Positions 13,429 to 25,455 of a stretch of DNA of 64,000 bases are shown piece after piece (the first letter of the stretch is position 1; each line of letters opens with the position of its first letter). The notes beneath the pieces are model-generated. The model did no database searches, was not told the DNA's origin, and saw only the letters and a program-made list of their open reading frames with translations. A program made the translations under genes and the position numbers. Origin of the DNA: Halocaridina rubra. Its lineage: Eukaryota > Arthropoda > Malacostraca > Decapoda > Atyidae. The DNA lies in assembly GCA_037179515.1 (NCBI GenBank), contig JAXCGZ010007567.1, forward strand, positions 85,001 to 149,000. The letters are read 5' to 3'.

Positions 13429-15655
13429 CACACTGTGTGTTGTTGATGGAGTATATCATTGAAGATATTCTTCCTGAGAGTAGAAGCACTGAGGACATGA
13501 GGAGGAACTATCCGAAAGGAGATTACATCAAAATGAATGAGCTTTTTGCAGTTATTGACTGGAGAACCTTATTTTACAACAGATCTGTACAAGAAATGTA
13601 TGACATCTTTTGTGAGAAATATGGGAAGATAGTAGATTGCTGCATACCTGTCACCAAAGTAGGTGTAATTCATGCCAGAGAGAAATGGTTCGATAATGGG
13701 TGTAAAAGAGCGAAGGAGTGGAGAGACAAATGCTGGAAAAGGTATAGGAGGAGAAAAAACATAAATGCCTGGCAAACCTACAAAAGAGCAAGAAATGACT
13801 ACCTAAGTAAAAGGAGAGAGGCAGAGAGAGACTATGAGAGGTACATCACCAGGAAGGCTAAAGAAAATCCCAAGCTTTTCCACAGCTTTATCAGAGGAAA
13901 ACTGAAGGTAAAAGAACAGGTTTTAAGGCTAAAGAGAGCGGATGGAAGCATCACTGAGACGGATGAAGAGATCTGCAAAGAATTGAACAAGGAGTTTCAG
14001 TCAGTATTTACAGTAGAAAATACCCCACCCCCTCAGATTGCAGTGATAGAAGCTCAAGGGCCGGTATTAGAGAACATCAACCTTACAGCCACAGAGGTCT
14101 GCAAAGCGCTGATGGATTTAGATGTTCATAAAGCTACAGGTCCTGGTGACATATCCCCTCATGTGCTTAAAAAATGCGCAAACACAATATCAGTGGCACT
14201 AAGTATCATATTTAAGGAGTCACTGGAGTCGGGGGATATTCCAAGATGCTGGAAACAAGCAAATGTGATACCTATCTTCAAAAAGGGAAGGAGGGATACG
14301 GCTCTGAACTATAGACCAGTTTCCTTGACCAGCATAGTTTGCAAAGTTATGGAGAAACTACTAAGGAAACATATCTCTCTTCACTTGGAATCCTTCAACT
14401 TTTTGTCAGTGAGGCAACATGGCTTCAGAGAAGGTAGATCAACAGTAACAAACTTATTAGAATTTTATGATGAGGTAAGCCAAATCTTAGAGGAAAGAGA
14501 GGGCTGGGCAGATTGCATATTCCTAGACTTCCAGAAAGCGTTTGACACTGTTCCACATGGGAGACTTATTAGGAAGCTGCAATCAATGGCTAGAATAGGT
14601 GGAAATGTTTTGGAATGGATAAAAACTTACTTAGAAGGAAGGGAACAGAGGGTTAGAGTAAGACACTCAGTGTCTGAATGGAGAAGAGTTAGTAGTGGAG
14701 TACCACAGGGTTCAGTTTTAGGGCCACTTTTGTTCCTTGTATATGTAAATGACCTACCAGAGTCTGTAAATTCATTCATGAATATGTTTGCAGATGATGC
14801 AAAGATTGTGAAGAAAGTAAAAAACGAGAACAATGGTAGAGAACTTCAGGAGGATCTAAATAATCTGCATGAGTGGTCAGAAAAGTGGCTAATGAAATTC
14901 AATACTTCAAAATGTAAGGTAATGAGCATGGGTACAAGTGCAAGAAGGCCCAAGCTTGACTACTCGGTGGCTGGAGTACAACTTCAAGAGACAGAAAATG
15001 AGAGAGATCTAGGAGTAAACATACTGGCAGATTTGTCTCCAGAAATACATATAAATGGCATAGTAAGGGCAGCATATGCATTCTTATCAAATGTAAGGGT
15101 AGCCTTCAGGCACATGGACAAGGAAATGTTCAGAAATATTTATGTAACCTATGTGAGGCCAAAACTCGAATATGCAGCCCCCTTTTGGAATCCGCACTTG
15201 AAAAAGCACATAGCTAAGCTTGAAAAAGTTCAAAGACATGCCACGAAACTGGTGCCAGAAATACGCAATCTCAGTTATGATGAGAGGCTGAGGGAATTAG
15301 ACTTACCATCACTCGAAGCTAGAAGAGTGAGGGGGGGATGTGGTGACAGTCTTTAAATTCCTTCATGGTTATGATAGAGTGGATAGGGATCGATATTTTG
15401 ATATGGCTGGCTCTAGAACTAGAGGTCATAGTTTGAAGCTTCGTAAGAAAACTTCTTTGCAGGATGTAAGGAAATACTTTTTCAGTGTAAGAGTAGTTGA
15501 TAATTGGAATTGGCTAAGCGAGGAAGTAGTTAATTCTATCTCAATCCATAGTTTTAAGGACAGGTATGATAAGTATCACTAAGTCTAAAATGGAACCGAT
15601 CAGGAGACGGGAAGATACGAGCTTTGGGCTCTTTCCCGTAAACACAATTAGGTAA

Positions 15656-15658
<3 letters not shown>
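13426..15658 (+). mobile_element. LINE-A copy 3, 5'-truncated, best-preserved polymerase
   Basis: Reference copy for LINE-A in this window. It begins at CACTGTGTGTTGTTGATGG, fused without spacer to the TTAGGTAATCAC end of copy 2. It lacks the endonuclease half and ends in AATTAGGTAATCAC followed by (CA)n. The polymerase resembles CR1/L2-group elements, with an untranslated tail and terminal simple repeat instead of poly-A. The C-terminal region after the frameshift at about 15331-15337 is open again from 15340 to 15582. Confidence 0.94.
13437..15356 (+). CDS. LINE-A reverse transcriptase ORF (one frameshift from intact at its 3' end)
   Basis: A 639-codon open frame encodes a non-LTR reverse transcriptase that would copy element RNA at a chromosomal nick. 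Recognisable motifs in order: YRPVSLTSIVCKVMEKLL; QHGFREGRSTVTNLL; the first catalytic aspartate in LDFQKAFDTVPHGRL; SGVPQGSVLGPLLFLVYVNDL (about 14692-14754, quoted as motif only); and the catalytic FADDAK near 14789. The N-terminal part shown is the basic linker after the endonuclease, which this copy lacks. The frame breaks at a G run (7 G at 15331-15337, against 6 G in copy 2), and the remaining 80 residues follow in another frame. Confidence 0.9.
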   Translation: MLLMEYIIEDILPESRSTEDMRRNYPKGDYIKMNELFAVIDWRTLFYNRSVQEMYDIFCEKYGKIVDCCIPVTKVGVIHAREKWFDNGCKRAKEWRDKCWKRYRRRKNINAWQTYKRARNDYLSKRREAERDYERYITRKAKENPKLFHSFIRGKLKVKEQVLRLKRADGSITETDEEICKELNKEFQSVFTVENTPPPQIAVIEAQGPVLENINLTATEVCKALMDLDVHKATGPGDISPHVLKKCANTISVALSIIFKESLESGDIPRCWKQANVIPIFKKGRRDTALNYRPVSLTSIVCKVMEKLLRKHISLHLESFNFLSVRQHGFREGRSTVTNLLEFYDEVSQILEEREGWADCIFLDFQKAFDTVPHGRLIRKLQSMARIGGNVLEWIKTYLEGREQRVRVRHSVSEWRRVSSGVPQGSVLGPLLFLVYVNDLPESVNSFMNMFADDAKIVKKVKNENNGRELQEDLNNLHEWSEKWLMKFNTSKCKVMSMGTSARRPKLDYSVAGVQLQETENERDLGVNILADLSPEIHINGIVRAAYAFLSNVRVAFRHMDKEMFRNIYVTYVRPKLEYAAPFWNPHLKKHIAKLEKVQRHATKLVPEIRNLSYDERLRELDLPSLEARRVRGGCGDSL

Positions 15659-15700
<42 letters not shown>
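15656..15700. repeat. (CA)n at the 3' end of LINE-A copy 3
   Basis: About 40 bases of CA directly continuing the element terminus AGGTAATCAC. Confidence 0.95.
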
Positions 15701-15701
<1 letters not shown>

Positions 15702-15703
15702 TC

Positions 15704-15895
15704 TTTCCGGTTTTACGTCACGGATTCCCTTATCAACCAAGGGCTAGGACGGTTGCCTTCTTGCGAAGGACTTGTTTTGGCAGATGTAATCCTTACGCTG
15801 AGTGCATGCCTTTGCTAACCTCAGACCGTGACGGGCGCGAACCCTCGACCTGACGCCTCAGAGTCGGAGACGCTACCGACTGAGCCACGGCGACT

Positions 15896-15896
<1 letters not shown>
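15704..15896 (-). mobile_element. SINE-1 copy (tRNA-headed)
   Basis: On the minus strand it starts with a tRNA-like head: an A-box-like TGGCTCAGTCGG and a B-box-like GGTTCGCGCCC. It continues through a body containing AAGTCCTTCGCAAGAAGG and ends in CGTGACGTAAAACCGGA. Pol III promoter boxes are typical of SINEs. Near-identical copies lie at 16008, 27257 and 29727. Confidence 0.85.

Positions 15897-15988
<92 letters not shown>
15897..15988. repeat. (CA)n(TA)n microsatellite between two SINE-1 copies
   Basis: A short CA run followed by about 76 bases of AT. Confidence 0.95.
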
Positions 15989-15989
<1 letters not shown>

Positions 15990-16183
15990 TTCCGGTTTCC
16001 GGTTCCGGTTCCGGTTTTACGTCACGGACTCCCTTATCTACCAAGGGCTAGGACGGTTGCCTTCTTGCGAAGGACTTGTTTTGGCAGATGTAATCCTTAC
16101 GCTGAGTGCATGCCCTTGCTAACCTCAGACCGTGACGGGGCGCGAACCCTCGACCTGACGCCTCAGAGTCGGAGACGCTACCC
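15989..16183 (-). mobile_element. SINE-1 copy, truncated head, with GGTTCC-type tail repeats
   Basis: Same body as the copy at 15704, but it stops before the A box (break at about 16183). Its 3' end carries repeated CCGGAA/CCGGAAA units (15990-16016 on the minus strand), then an AT array. Confidence 0.82.
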
Positions 16184-16520
<337 letters not shown>

Positions 16521-16884
16521 AATGAAAATGGATATAAACTTACTTTTTTATTTTAGGTTTTCCTTGAAAGAAAACCTAGAATAAAAAGAAATTTTCTACA
16601 ATGTCACTTGTAATCCTCTTCAAGATTATATGAATGGAATTCAGGAATACATTTTCTCAAAGAAGAGGAAAAACTCGCTTTGCGGATAAGTTTTAAGATT
16701 TAAGAAGTGCAACGTTGACTTAGTTGATGTCATGAGTGGTTAGGTTGGCCTTGAAAGCGCAGATAATGTGTATGTTTTACTCATCGCATCTTGAATGAGA
16801 TTCACATTTTGCATTTTTATTAGATGGCGCCACAGGTGACTCAATGCAAGTTCAGGCTCTTTATCTTTATAATATATTCAGTGC

Positions 16885-17226
<342 letters not shown>

Positions 17227-17387
17227 AGTACTTTCAAGTTTATTACTTATCCTCAGAGGAATCTGATGTATACAAACGAATGAAGCAAAAAAAAAATAAA
17301 AATAAAACATTCTATGCCTGTATTGTTTTGGTCAATTAACTGATTTCCTTAGTTGAGTTGCTATTTTTTCTTTTTCTCCTGTTTTCT

Positions 17388-18551
<1,164 letters not shown>

Positions 18552-18662
18552 ACGTGTGGCATCTTTTTTTTTTTTTAATTGTAACACCAGGACGGGCCAA
18601 AGAAATATAAATAAATCTACCCTCATCGGGCCTGGGAACGAAGAAAACATAGAGAGAATCAG
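18552..18662 (-). mobile_element. LINE-B-type 3' end fragment
   Basis: On the minus strand it reads GTTTTCTTCGTTCCCAGGCC, then GATGAGGG, then GTCCTGGTGTTACAATT and an A run. This is the same tail as the LINE-B copies at 11740, 24390 and 46990. It is only about 110 bases long, so it could also belong to a SINE that shares the LINE-B tail. Confidence 0.7.
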
Positions 18663-18699
18663 AGATGGGGAGTATTTTGACTTATAATAATAATACTTT

Positions 18700-18890
18700 T
18701 ACTTTATTTCCATTTCAATACAATGGGTATTCGTCAGCCAGGGCAAGCCCCAACCCCCCACTGTGGTGTCCACCCACAGCAGTTCTGCCAGTAAACAGCT
18801 TAAACTCTCGGTCTTGGACGGGAACCGATCTTTCGACCTCGTGCATGCGAAGCCAGCGCGTTACCACTGTACTAGCCAGCAGGCAATAGG
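18700..18890 (-). mobile_element. tRNA-derived SINE-like repeat
   Basis: On the minus strand the head reads GGCTAGTACAGTGGTAACGC, then GGCTTCGCATGC and AGGTCGAAAGATC. This resembles an Ala-type tRNA (TTCGCAT anticodon-loop-like). The acceptor stem is not formed, so it is not a working tRNA. The body continues toward 18700 and ends in AAAGT and TAT repeats. Confidence 0.65.
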
Positions 18891-19332
18891 ACATGTTTAA
18901 CGAATAACCAAGATTATTCGGTGTTGATGTAGGGATAGGAGGTTTGTTGTTTTATCTCTTGTGTATATTAAAGCACCATATAATCTGTTAATCTATTATT
19001 GTGAAAGTTATTAAACTGACATATTCTCTGCTGTATTTGTAAAAATATAGACTGCTGTTTCCCCTGTAGTGTTAAATTGCATAAGGTTACACTACCTTGG
19101 TCTAGTTTTAGTGATTTCGCCCTCGATATTCTGATTACTGTATGCAAGGACACCACGTTCACTGTTGGTTTATTTCATAAGCAAATGTTACATTCCTCTT
19201 AATGTGTCGCTAGTATTCTATCCGTGATTGCCTCTCCTTATCATAATTATGATTCTGAATATTATTTTGTTGTCCTTCTGGGCAGCTCCAGGTCTTGTTA
19301 AACTTGTTTTGGTGTTTTGGTTTTAGTAATCA

Positions 19333-19333
<1 letters not shown>
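18891..19333. other. intronic sequence, no feature recognised
   Basis: A+T-rich, no supported exon or known repeat. Confidence 0.4.

Positions 19334-19418
<85 letters not shown>
19334..19418. repeat. (CT)n microsatellite
   Basis: About 84 bases of CT. Confidence 0.97.
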
Positions 19419-19703
19419 GTGTCGTTAATATTAGATATTCTTCATTTTATAGTCACGAAATAATTTGGACGATATATGAATTTATGAAGCCTAATAACTA
19501 ATGACTGAAATGTAAGCTAAAGCTGCATAATTACTGTATTTCATTTTGTGATAGACTAGTAGTGGGTAAAGCATTAATATTTTATAAAATTCTAGCAAGA
19601 GGAGACTATTACGATTAGAATAGGTTTGCAGTATTTGTTCATAAACTGGTAGTGAGGGTTGGAACACCGTGGGAATTCGAAAATTAAAGTATCTGAATTC
19701 CAG

Positions 19704-19837
19704 ATCAAAACTTAGCACGAGGGTCTGCCCCTCTCTTTTCTTTATCTCTTACTTTATTTAATTTTCGTGCTTTTCCCTCCAATTCCCTTATATCCTTAAT
19801 TCCCTCCCCCTTTTTCCCCTCCTATCCTATCCCATCC

Positions 19838-19866
<29 letters not shown>
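19704..19866 (+). mobile_element. repeat-C copy with poly-A tail
   Basis: Starts GATCAAAACTTAGCACGAGG, passes a pyrimidine-rich stretch and ends CTATCCCATCCT plus about 26 A. A second copy at about 33015-33160 shares almost the whole sequence. The A tail and shared 3' end suggest the 3' end of a LINE or a SINE moved by one; no coding part is seen. Confidence 0.75.
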
Positions 19867-19869
<3 letters not shown>

Positions 19870-20280
19870 GTAATTGCAATTTATTTTGCGTTTATTTTTG
19901 TTGTAATTTCAGTATGGAGTTCATACATACTTATGCAAAGCCTAACTTTTGAGGGCTTTGGTATTCTCTTTCAATATAAGATGCTTGTTGTGCATCGCTT
20001 TTCTGCTAAAAAAAAGAAATCCATCTCTCAGTTTATTATATCTCTTTCAAGATAGATACTCGTATTCTAGCGCGGCCCTCTTCCGTATTTATCTGTAAAA
20101 TGACCTACTATTTGAATATAATTAAATGTGTGTGATGGTTGTCAAATCACGAAATTGCGCAATAGGCGATAACTACGTCTCTAGCGATGGGTTCTGTCGT
20201 CTCTCTCTTGGACACGCCCACAAGTACCCCGCATAATCTTTACCAGTACGTCTACCCTTAATTTCTCTTTACAGTGATGT

Positions 20281-20281
<1 letters not shown>
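19867..20281. other. intronic sequence, no feature recognised
   Basis: No exon or repeat family recognised. Confidence 0.4.

Positions 20282-20312
<31 letters not shown>
20282..20312. repeat. (TG)n at the 3' end of LINE-A copy 4
   Basis: About 30 bases of TG, equal to (CA)n on the strand of the adjoining LINE-A. Confidence 0.9.
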
Positions 20313-20315
<3 letters not shown>

Positions 20316-23276
20316 TTGCCTAATTGTGCTTACGGGAAAGAGCACCATGCTCGTAACTTACTGTCTCGTAGTGAACGGAGTTAGCACTAACTACCTCCTC
20401 ACTTAGCGAACTCCAATCATCAGCATAGTAGATTTCTTACGAAACTTCAAACTATGACCTCTAGTTCTAGAGCCAGCTATATCAAAATATTAATAGCATT
20501 CTACTCGGTCAAAGTCATGAAGGAATTTAAAAACCATAACTATATCCCCCTTATTCTTTTAGCTTTGAGTGCTGATAGGTTTAATTCCCTCAGCCTCTTC
20601 TCATAACTGAGATTGCATATTTCTGGCAGCAGTTTCATTGTGTGTTTTTGAGCTATTTTGAGCTTATTTTTCTGCTTTTTCAAGAGCGAATGTCAAAATG
20701 TGGCTGCTTATTCAAGTTGTGACCTCACATAAGTTACATAAATATTTCTGAACATTTTTCCCTGACCATGTGTCTGAAGGCTATCCTTACATTTGCTAAG
20801 AAAGCATATTCTGTCCTTACTATGTCATTTGTATGCATTTCCGGAGACAAATCTGCCAGTATGTTTACTACCACATCTCTCTCATCCTCTGTCACTGGAC
20901 GTTCTGCTCCTGTTACTGAGTATTCAAGTTTGTGGCTTCTCACACATGTAACCATTTACATTGCCTTACATTTTGACTTATTGAATTTCATTAGCCACTT
21001 CTCTGACCACTAATTCAGACTATTTAGGTCTTTCTGCTGTACTCTACCACTGTTCTCGTCTCTTATTTTCTTCACAATCTTTGCATCATCTGCAAACATA
21101 ATCAAGAATAAATTTACTGACTATGGTGGGTCACTTACCTAGACAAGGAACAAAAAGGCCCTGAAACTGAAACCTGTGGAACACCACTACTAACCCTCCT
21201 CCATTCAGATACTGTGTGTCTTACTCTAACCCTCTGTTCCCTTCCTGCTAGGTAAGTTTTTATTCATTCCAAGACATTTCCACTATTCTCGCCATTGCTT
21301 GCAGCTTCTTTGTAAGTGTCCCGTGTGGGACCGTATCAAATGCCTTCTGGATGTCTAGGAATATGCAGTCTGCCCTGCCCTCTCTTTCCTGTAAGATTCG
21401 GTTTACCTCATCATAAAATTCTAATAAGTTTGTTACTGGTGATTTACCTTCTCTGAAGCCATGTTGTCTCACTGAAAAATGGTTGAAGGATCCAAGTGAA
21501 GAGAGATGTGTTTTCTTAGTAGTTTCTCCATAACTTTGCAAACTATACTGGTCAAGGAAACAGGTTTATGGTTTAGAGCTGTATCCCTCCTTTCCTTTTT
21601 GAAAGTAGGTACCACATTCCCTTGTTTCCAGCGTCTTGGAATTTCCCCTGATTCAAACGACTTTTCATATATGATACATAGTGCTGCTGATATTGATTTA
21701 GAGCATTTCTTAATTATATAAGGGGATATATCACCAGGACCTGTAGCTTTATGGGTAGCTTACTCCATCAGCACTTTGCTTACCTCTGTGGCTGAATAGA
21801 TGATGTTCTCTAATGCCGGCCCATGAGCTCCTATCTCCGCAATCTTAGGGTGGTGGGGTATTTACTACTGTAAATACTGACTGAAACTCCTTGTTCAATT
21901 CTTCGTAGATCTCTTCATCCGCTCAGTGATGCTTCCATCAGCTCTCTTTAGCTTTAAAACCTGTTTTTTGACATTAAATTTCCTCTGATAAAGCTGTGGA
22001 GTTGTTTGGGATTTTCTCTAGCCTTCCTGGTGATATCCCTTTCATAGTCTCTTTCTGCCTCTATTCTTTTACTTAGGTAATCATTTCTTGCTCTTTTATA
22101 TGTGTGTCGGGCATTTGTGCTTTTTCTCCTCCAATACCTTTTCCAGCATTTGTCCCTCCACTCCTTAGCTCTCTTACACTCATGTTCTCTAATACCGGCC
22201 CATGAGCTCCTATCTCCGCAATCTGAGGGTGGTGGGGTATTTACTACTGTAAATACTGACTGAAACTCCTTGTTCAATTCTTCGTAGATCTCTTCATCCG
22301 CTCAGTGATGCTTCCATCTGCTCTCTTTAGCTTTAAAACCTGTTTTTTTGACATTCAATTTTCCTCTGATAAAGCTGTGGAGTTGTTTGGGATTTTCTCT
22401 AGCCTTCCTGGTGATATCCCTTTCATAGTCTCTTTCTGCCTCTATTCTTTTACTTAGGTAATCATTTCTTGCTCTTTTAAAGGTGTGTCAGGCATTTGTG
22501 CTTTTTCTCCTCCAATACCTTTTCCAGCATTTGTCCCTCCACTCCTTAGCTCTCTTACACTCATGTTCTCTAATACCAGCCCATGAGCTCCTGTCTCCAC
22601 AATCTGAGGGTGGTGGGGTATTTACTACTGTAAATACTGACTGAAACTCCTTGTTCAATTCTTCGTAGATCTCTTCATCCGCTCAGTGATGCTTCCATCT
22701 GCTCTCTTTAGCTTTAAAACCTGTTTTTTGACATTCAATTTTCCTCTGATAAAGCTGTGGAGTTGTTTGAGATTTACTCTAGCCTTCCTGGTGATATCCC
22801 TTTCATAGTCTCTTTCTGCCTCTATTCTTTTACTTAGGTAATCATTTCTTGCTTTTTTATAGGTGTCAGGCATTTGTGCTTTTTCTCCTCCAATACCTTT
22901 TCCAGCATTTGTCCCTCCACTCCTTAGCTCTCTTACACTCATTATGAACCATTTCTCTCTGGTATGAATAACTCCTATTTTGGTAGAAGGTATGCAACAA
23001 TCTACTATCTTCCCATATTCTTCACAAAAGAAGTTGTACATTTTTTGTTCAGGTTTGTTGCTAAATAAGGTCAACCAGTCAATAACATCAAAAAGCTCAT
23101 TAATATTGATGTAATATCCTTTCGGATAGATCATCCTCCCATCATCAGTGCATCTACTTATAGGCGGAACATCTTCGATGATATATTCCATCAACAACAC
23201 ACAGTGGTCACTTTTTCCAATTGGTGGTTCATACTCAATTTTTTTTAATATCCAACACATTATCTGTGAATACAAC
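20313..23276 (-). mobile_element. LINE-A copy 4, main part
   Basis: Diverged minus-strand copy running from the 3' end (GCCTAATTGTG at 20319) through the C-terminal region, polymerase (short open pieces such as 21260-21541) and linker, up to the end of the endonuclease (ATTATCTGTGAATAC, about 23262-23276). Many stops. It contains a tandem triplication (21803-22940) and is interrupted at 23277 by LINE-B; the 5' part resumes at about 24472. Confidence 0.88.
21803..22940 (-). repeat. three tandem ~380-bp units inside LINE-A copy 4
   Basis: The sequence starting ATGTTCTCTAAT recurs at 21803, 22182 and 22563 (spacing 379 and 381). Each unit runs to CTCTTACACTCA with only a few differences between units. 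On the element strand each covers the linker just upstream of the polymerase. Only the third continues into the normal upstream LINE-A sequence. Confidence 0.92.
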
Positions 23277-24443
23277 TGACCGTTCTATATCTGTAGTTGT
23301 TGATGGCGTGACTTCTTAGCTCTTTCTCTGTTTCCAGTGGTGTTCCACAGGGCTCTGTTCTTTCACCTACTCTCTTCCTTCTCTTCATCAATGATCTTCT
23401 ACAATCCCCATCTTCCTCTCTTCTTCATGCCTTTGCCGATGATTCTACCCTTCACTTTTCCTCTGCCTTTTCTTCACAACCTTCTTCTGTTACTCGTAAT
23501 CAATCTCGTATCACTCTTTCTTCTACTCTTAACTCTGATTTGCAGAGAGTATCTGAATGGGGCACTCAAAATTTAGTTAAATTCAATGCCTCCAAGACAC
23601 AGTTTCTGGCTATCTCTTTATCTTCTTCTCCTCCTGATAACCCTATTGTCTTCGAAACTAATGAAATTTACCCTCTTAACTCTATCAATATATTAGGAAT
23701 CCATATAGCCTCTAACTTGTCTTGGAGGAATCACATAATCCAGATTTCTAAATCTTCATCCAAAAAATTGGGGGTTTTGTTTCGTTTTCGATATTACTTT
23801 TCCTCATTGCAGTTACTTTAAGTTTACAAAGGTCTTATCCGCCCATGCTTGGAATACTGCTCACACATCTGGGGTGCTTCTTCCTTTACTTATCTTCTTG
23901 ATAGGGTTGAGTCTAAGGCAGTCAGGCTCATTAATGATCCTTCTCTTACTTCTAACCTGGATTCTCTCTCTCTTCGCCGTAAAGTATCTTCCCTTTCGCT
24001 TTTCTATCACTACTACTTCCATCGCTGCTCTGATGAGTTGGCGAGCTGCATCCCTCCTCCACTGCCAAGGCCGCATAACACTCGCCAAGCGGCCTCATCT
24101 CACAGGTACTGTGTGGAGGTTTGTAGCTCGCGGATTGGTCGGTGCAGCGACTGCTTCTTCCCATCTACCTCCAGACTCTGGAACTCTCTTCCTTCTTCTG
24201 TCTTTCTTAATTCTTATGACCTTTCATCCTTCAAAAAGCAGATCTATCGTCATCTCAGAGCCTAGTCCTCCATATCTCTGGGTCCTCTTTACTTTGACTG
24301 TTTTTTTCTGTCTGACGTTTTCCTTTGTGTGACATTACCTCATCTCTGCCTTGTCCTTAACCTTTTTCTTTTCCTTCGTCTTGGTATTTTCTCGTGCCCG
24401 GGCCTTTGTTGATGAGGGCAGTTTCTGCCTGTCCCGGTGTCAC

Positions 24444-24471
<28 letters not shown>
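23277..24471 (+). mobile_element. LINE-B copy 2, 5'-truncated, nested in LINE-A copy 4
   Basis: Starts at CTGACCGTTCTATATCTG (polymerase) and carries GVPQGS-region sequence, the LQRVSEWGTQNLVKFNASKT motif (open 23540-23821) and the C-terminal region (open 23849-24265). It ends with the LINE-B tail and about 23 A. The LINE-A flanks on either side are nearly adjacent in other copies, which proves insertion into LINE-A. Confidence 0.92.
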
Positions 24472-24474
<3 letters not shown>

Positions 24475-25012
24475 TTGATGGCTCATCTCAAACCCTGCCC
24501 CTAGTTGGTTGCAGTACATGTCAGTATAGAAAATGTCCATGTATGCAATCTAAGAAACTTGCCCTGAATGAGTCCTTACCACTGTGTGGGTAAAGATTTA
24601 TTCAATCTATCTGTCTATGAATAAAATCTCTCATAATAAAAATTCTACATTTTCTTTCTCGCGCAATGTTAACAACTGAGTTAATGACTTCAGTAGTACC
24701 TATATGACTTTCCTCATAAGCTTTTAGCCTGTGTTAGTTCCTTGGTGGGTTATATACAACAGTTATTATAATGCTTTCTGACTCAGTATTTATGTGAGCA
24801 ACAAGAAATTCTTGAACTCACTTTCTATTGCAAAGTTTATTTCTTCAACCTGAAATCTTTCACTTATGAGCAGTGCTATCCCTCCACCAGTCCTCTCAGC
24901 TCTTTCAACCCTTAATATTCTAAAGCCCTTAGGAAAATCTGTGACACTGTTTATGTCCTCACTTAACTTGGTCTGTGCAACTGCTTCTATATCTGCCTTT
25001 TTCTAAGAGCTG
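24472..25012 (-). mobile_element. LINE-A copy 4, endonuclease part
   Basis: The minus strand matches the LINE-A endonuclease region of 48950-49490: GATGAGCCATCA, the CACACAGTGG segment, TATATAACCCACCAAGGAAC-like sequence, and AAAGGCAGATATAG at its end. It is degenerate and lacks an open frame. Confidence 0.85.
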
Positions 25013-25304
25013 GCAGGGCGATGGTGTACCAGAGAGGGTTGGTCTGTTGAAGACCCCTTGTACCCAAGATTCTTTGTGATCAGAGAAATAATAATTGCCA
25101 AAACTTTCACCAATTTTGCATAATGGCTCATTGCTCTCACAGTTATTTTACTTGTGATATAAGAATTTCTTTGTTCATTGGAGTGAATCTATTTTGTCAT
25201 GAAGATATTTTTGAGGATGCATTGGAGTCTGCGATATTGATAAGGTCCTATGCAAATTATATTGTAGTGGTCATTGCCAGTTGTTTGCTGTTTTGTTTCC
25301 ATTA

Positions 25305-25455
25305 ATTCCAGTTCGAACTGGGGTGGACACAGACAGGTTGGAGCTGGAGAATTAAGACTGGATGCCATTCCTGACACCCCACGGTGGGCTAGAACGCAGG
25401 TTTGTCACTGCCCGAGTTGAGTGCCTTAAGCACTCTGCTACCGCCATTCCCATAG
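25305..25455 (-). mobile_element. tRNA-derived SINE-like repeat
   Basis: The minus strand begins GGAATGGCGGTAGCAGAGTG and contains a B-box-like GCGTTCTAGCCC, then a body with CTCCAGCTCCAACC. No acceptor stem pairs, so it is not a functional tRNA. Confidence 0.55.
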
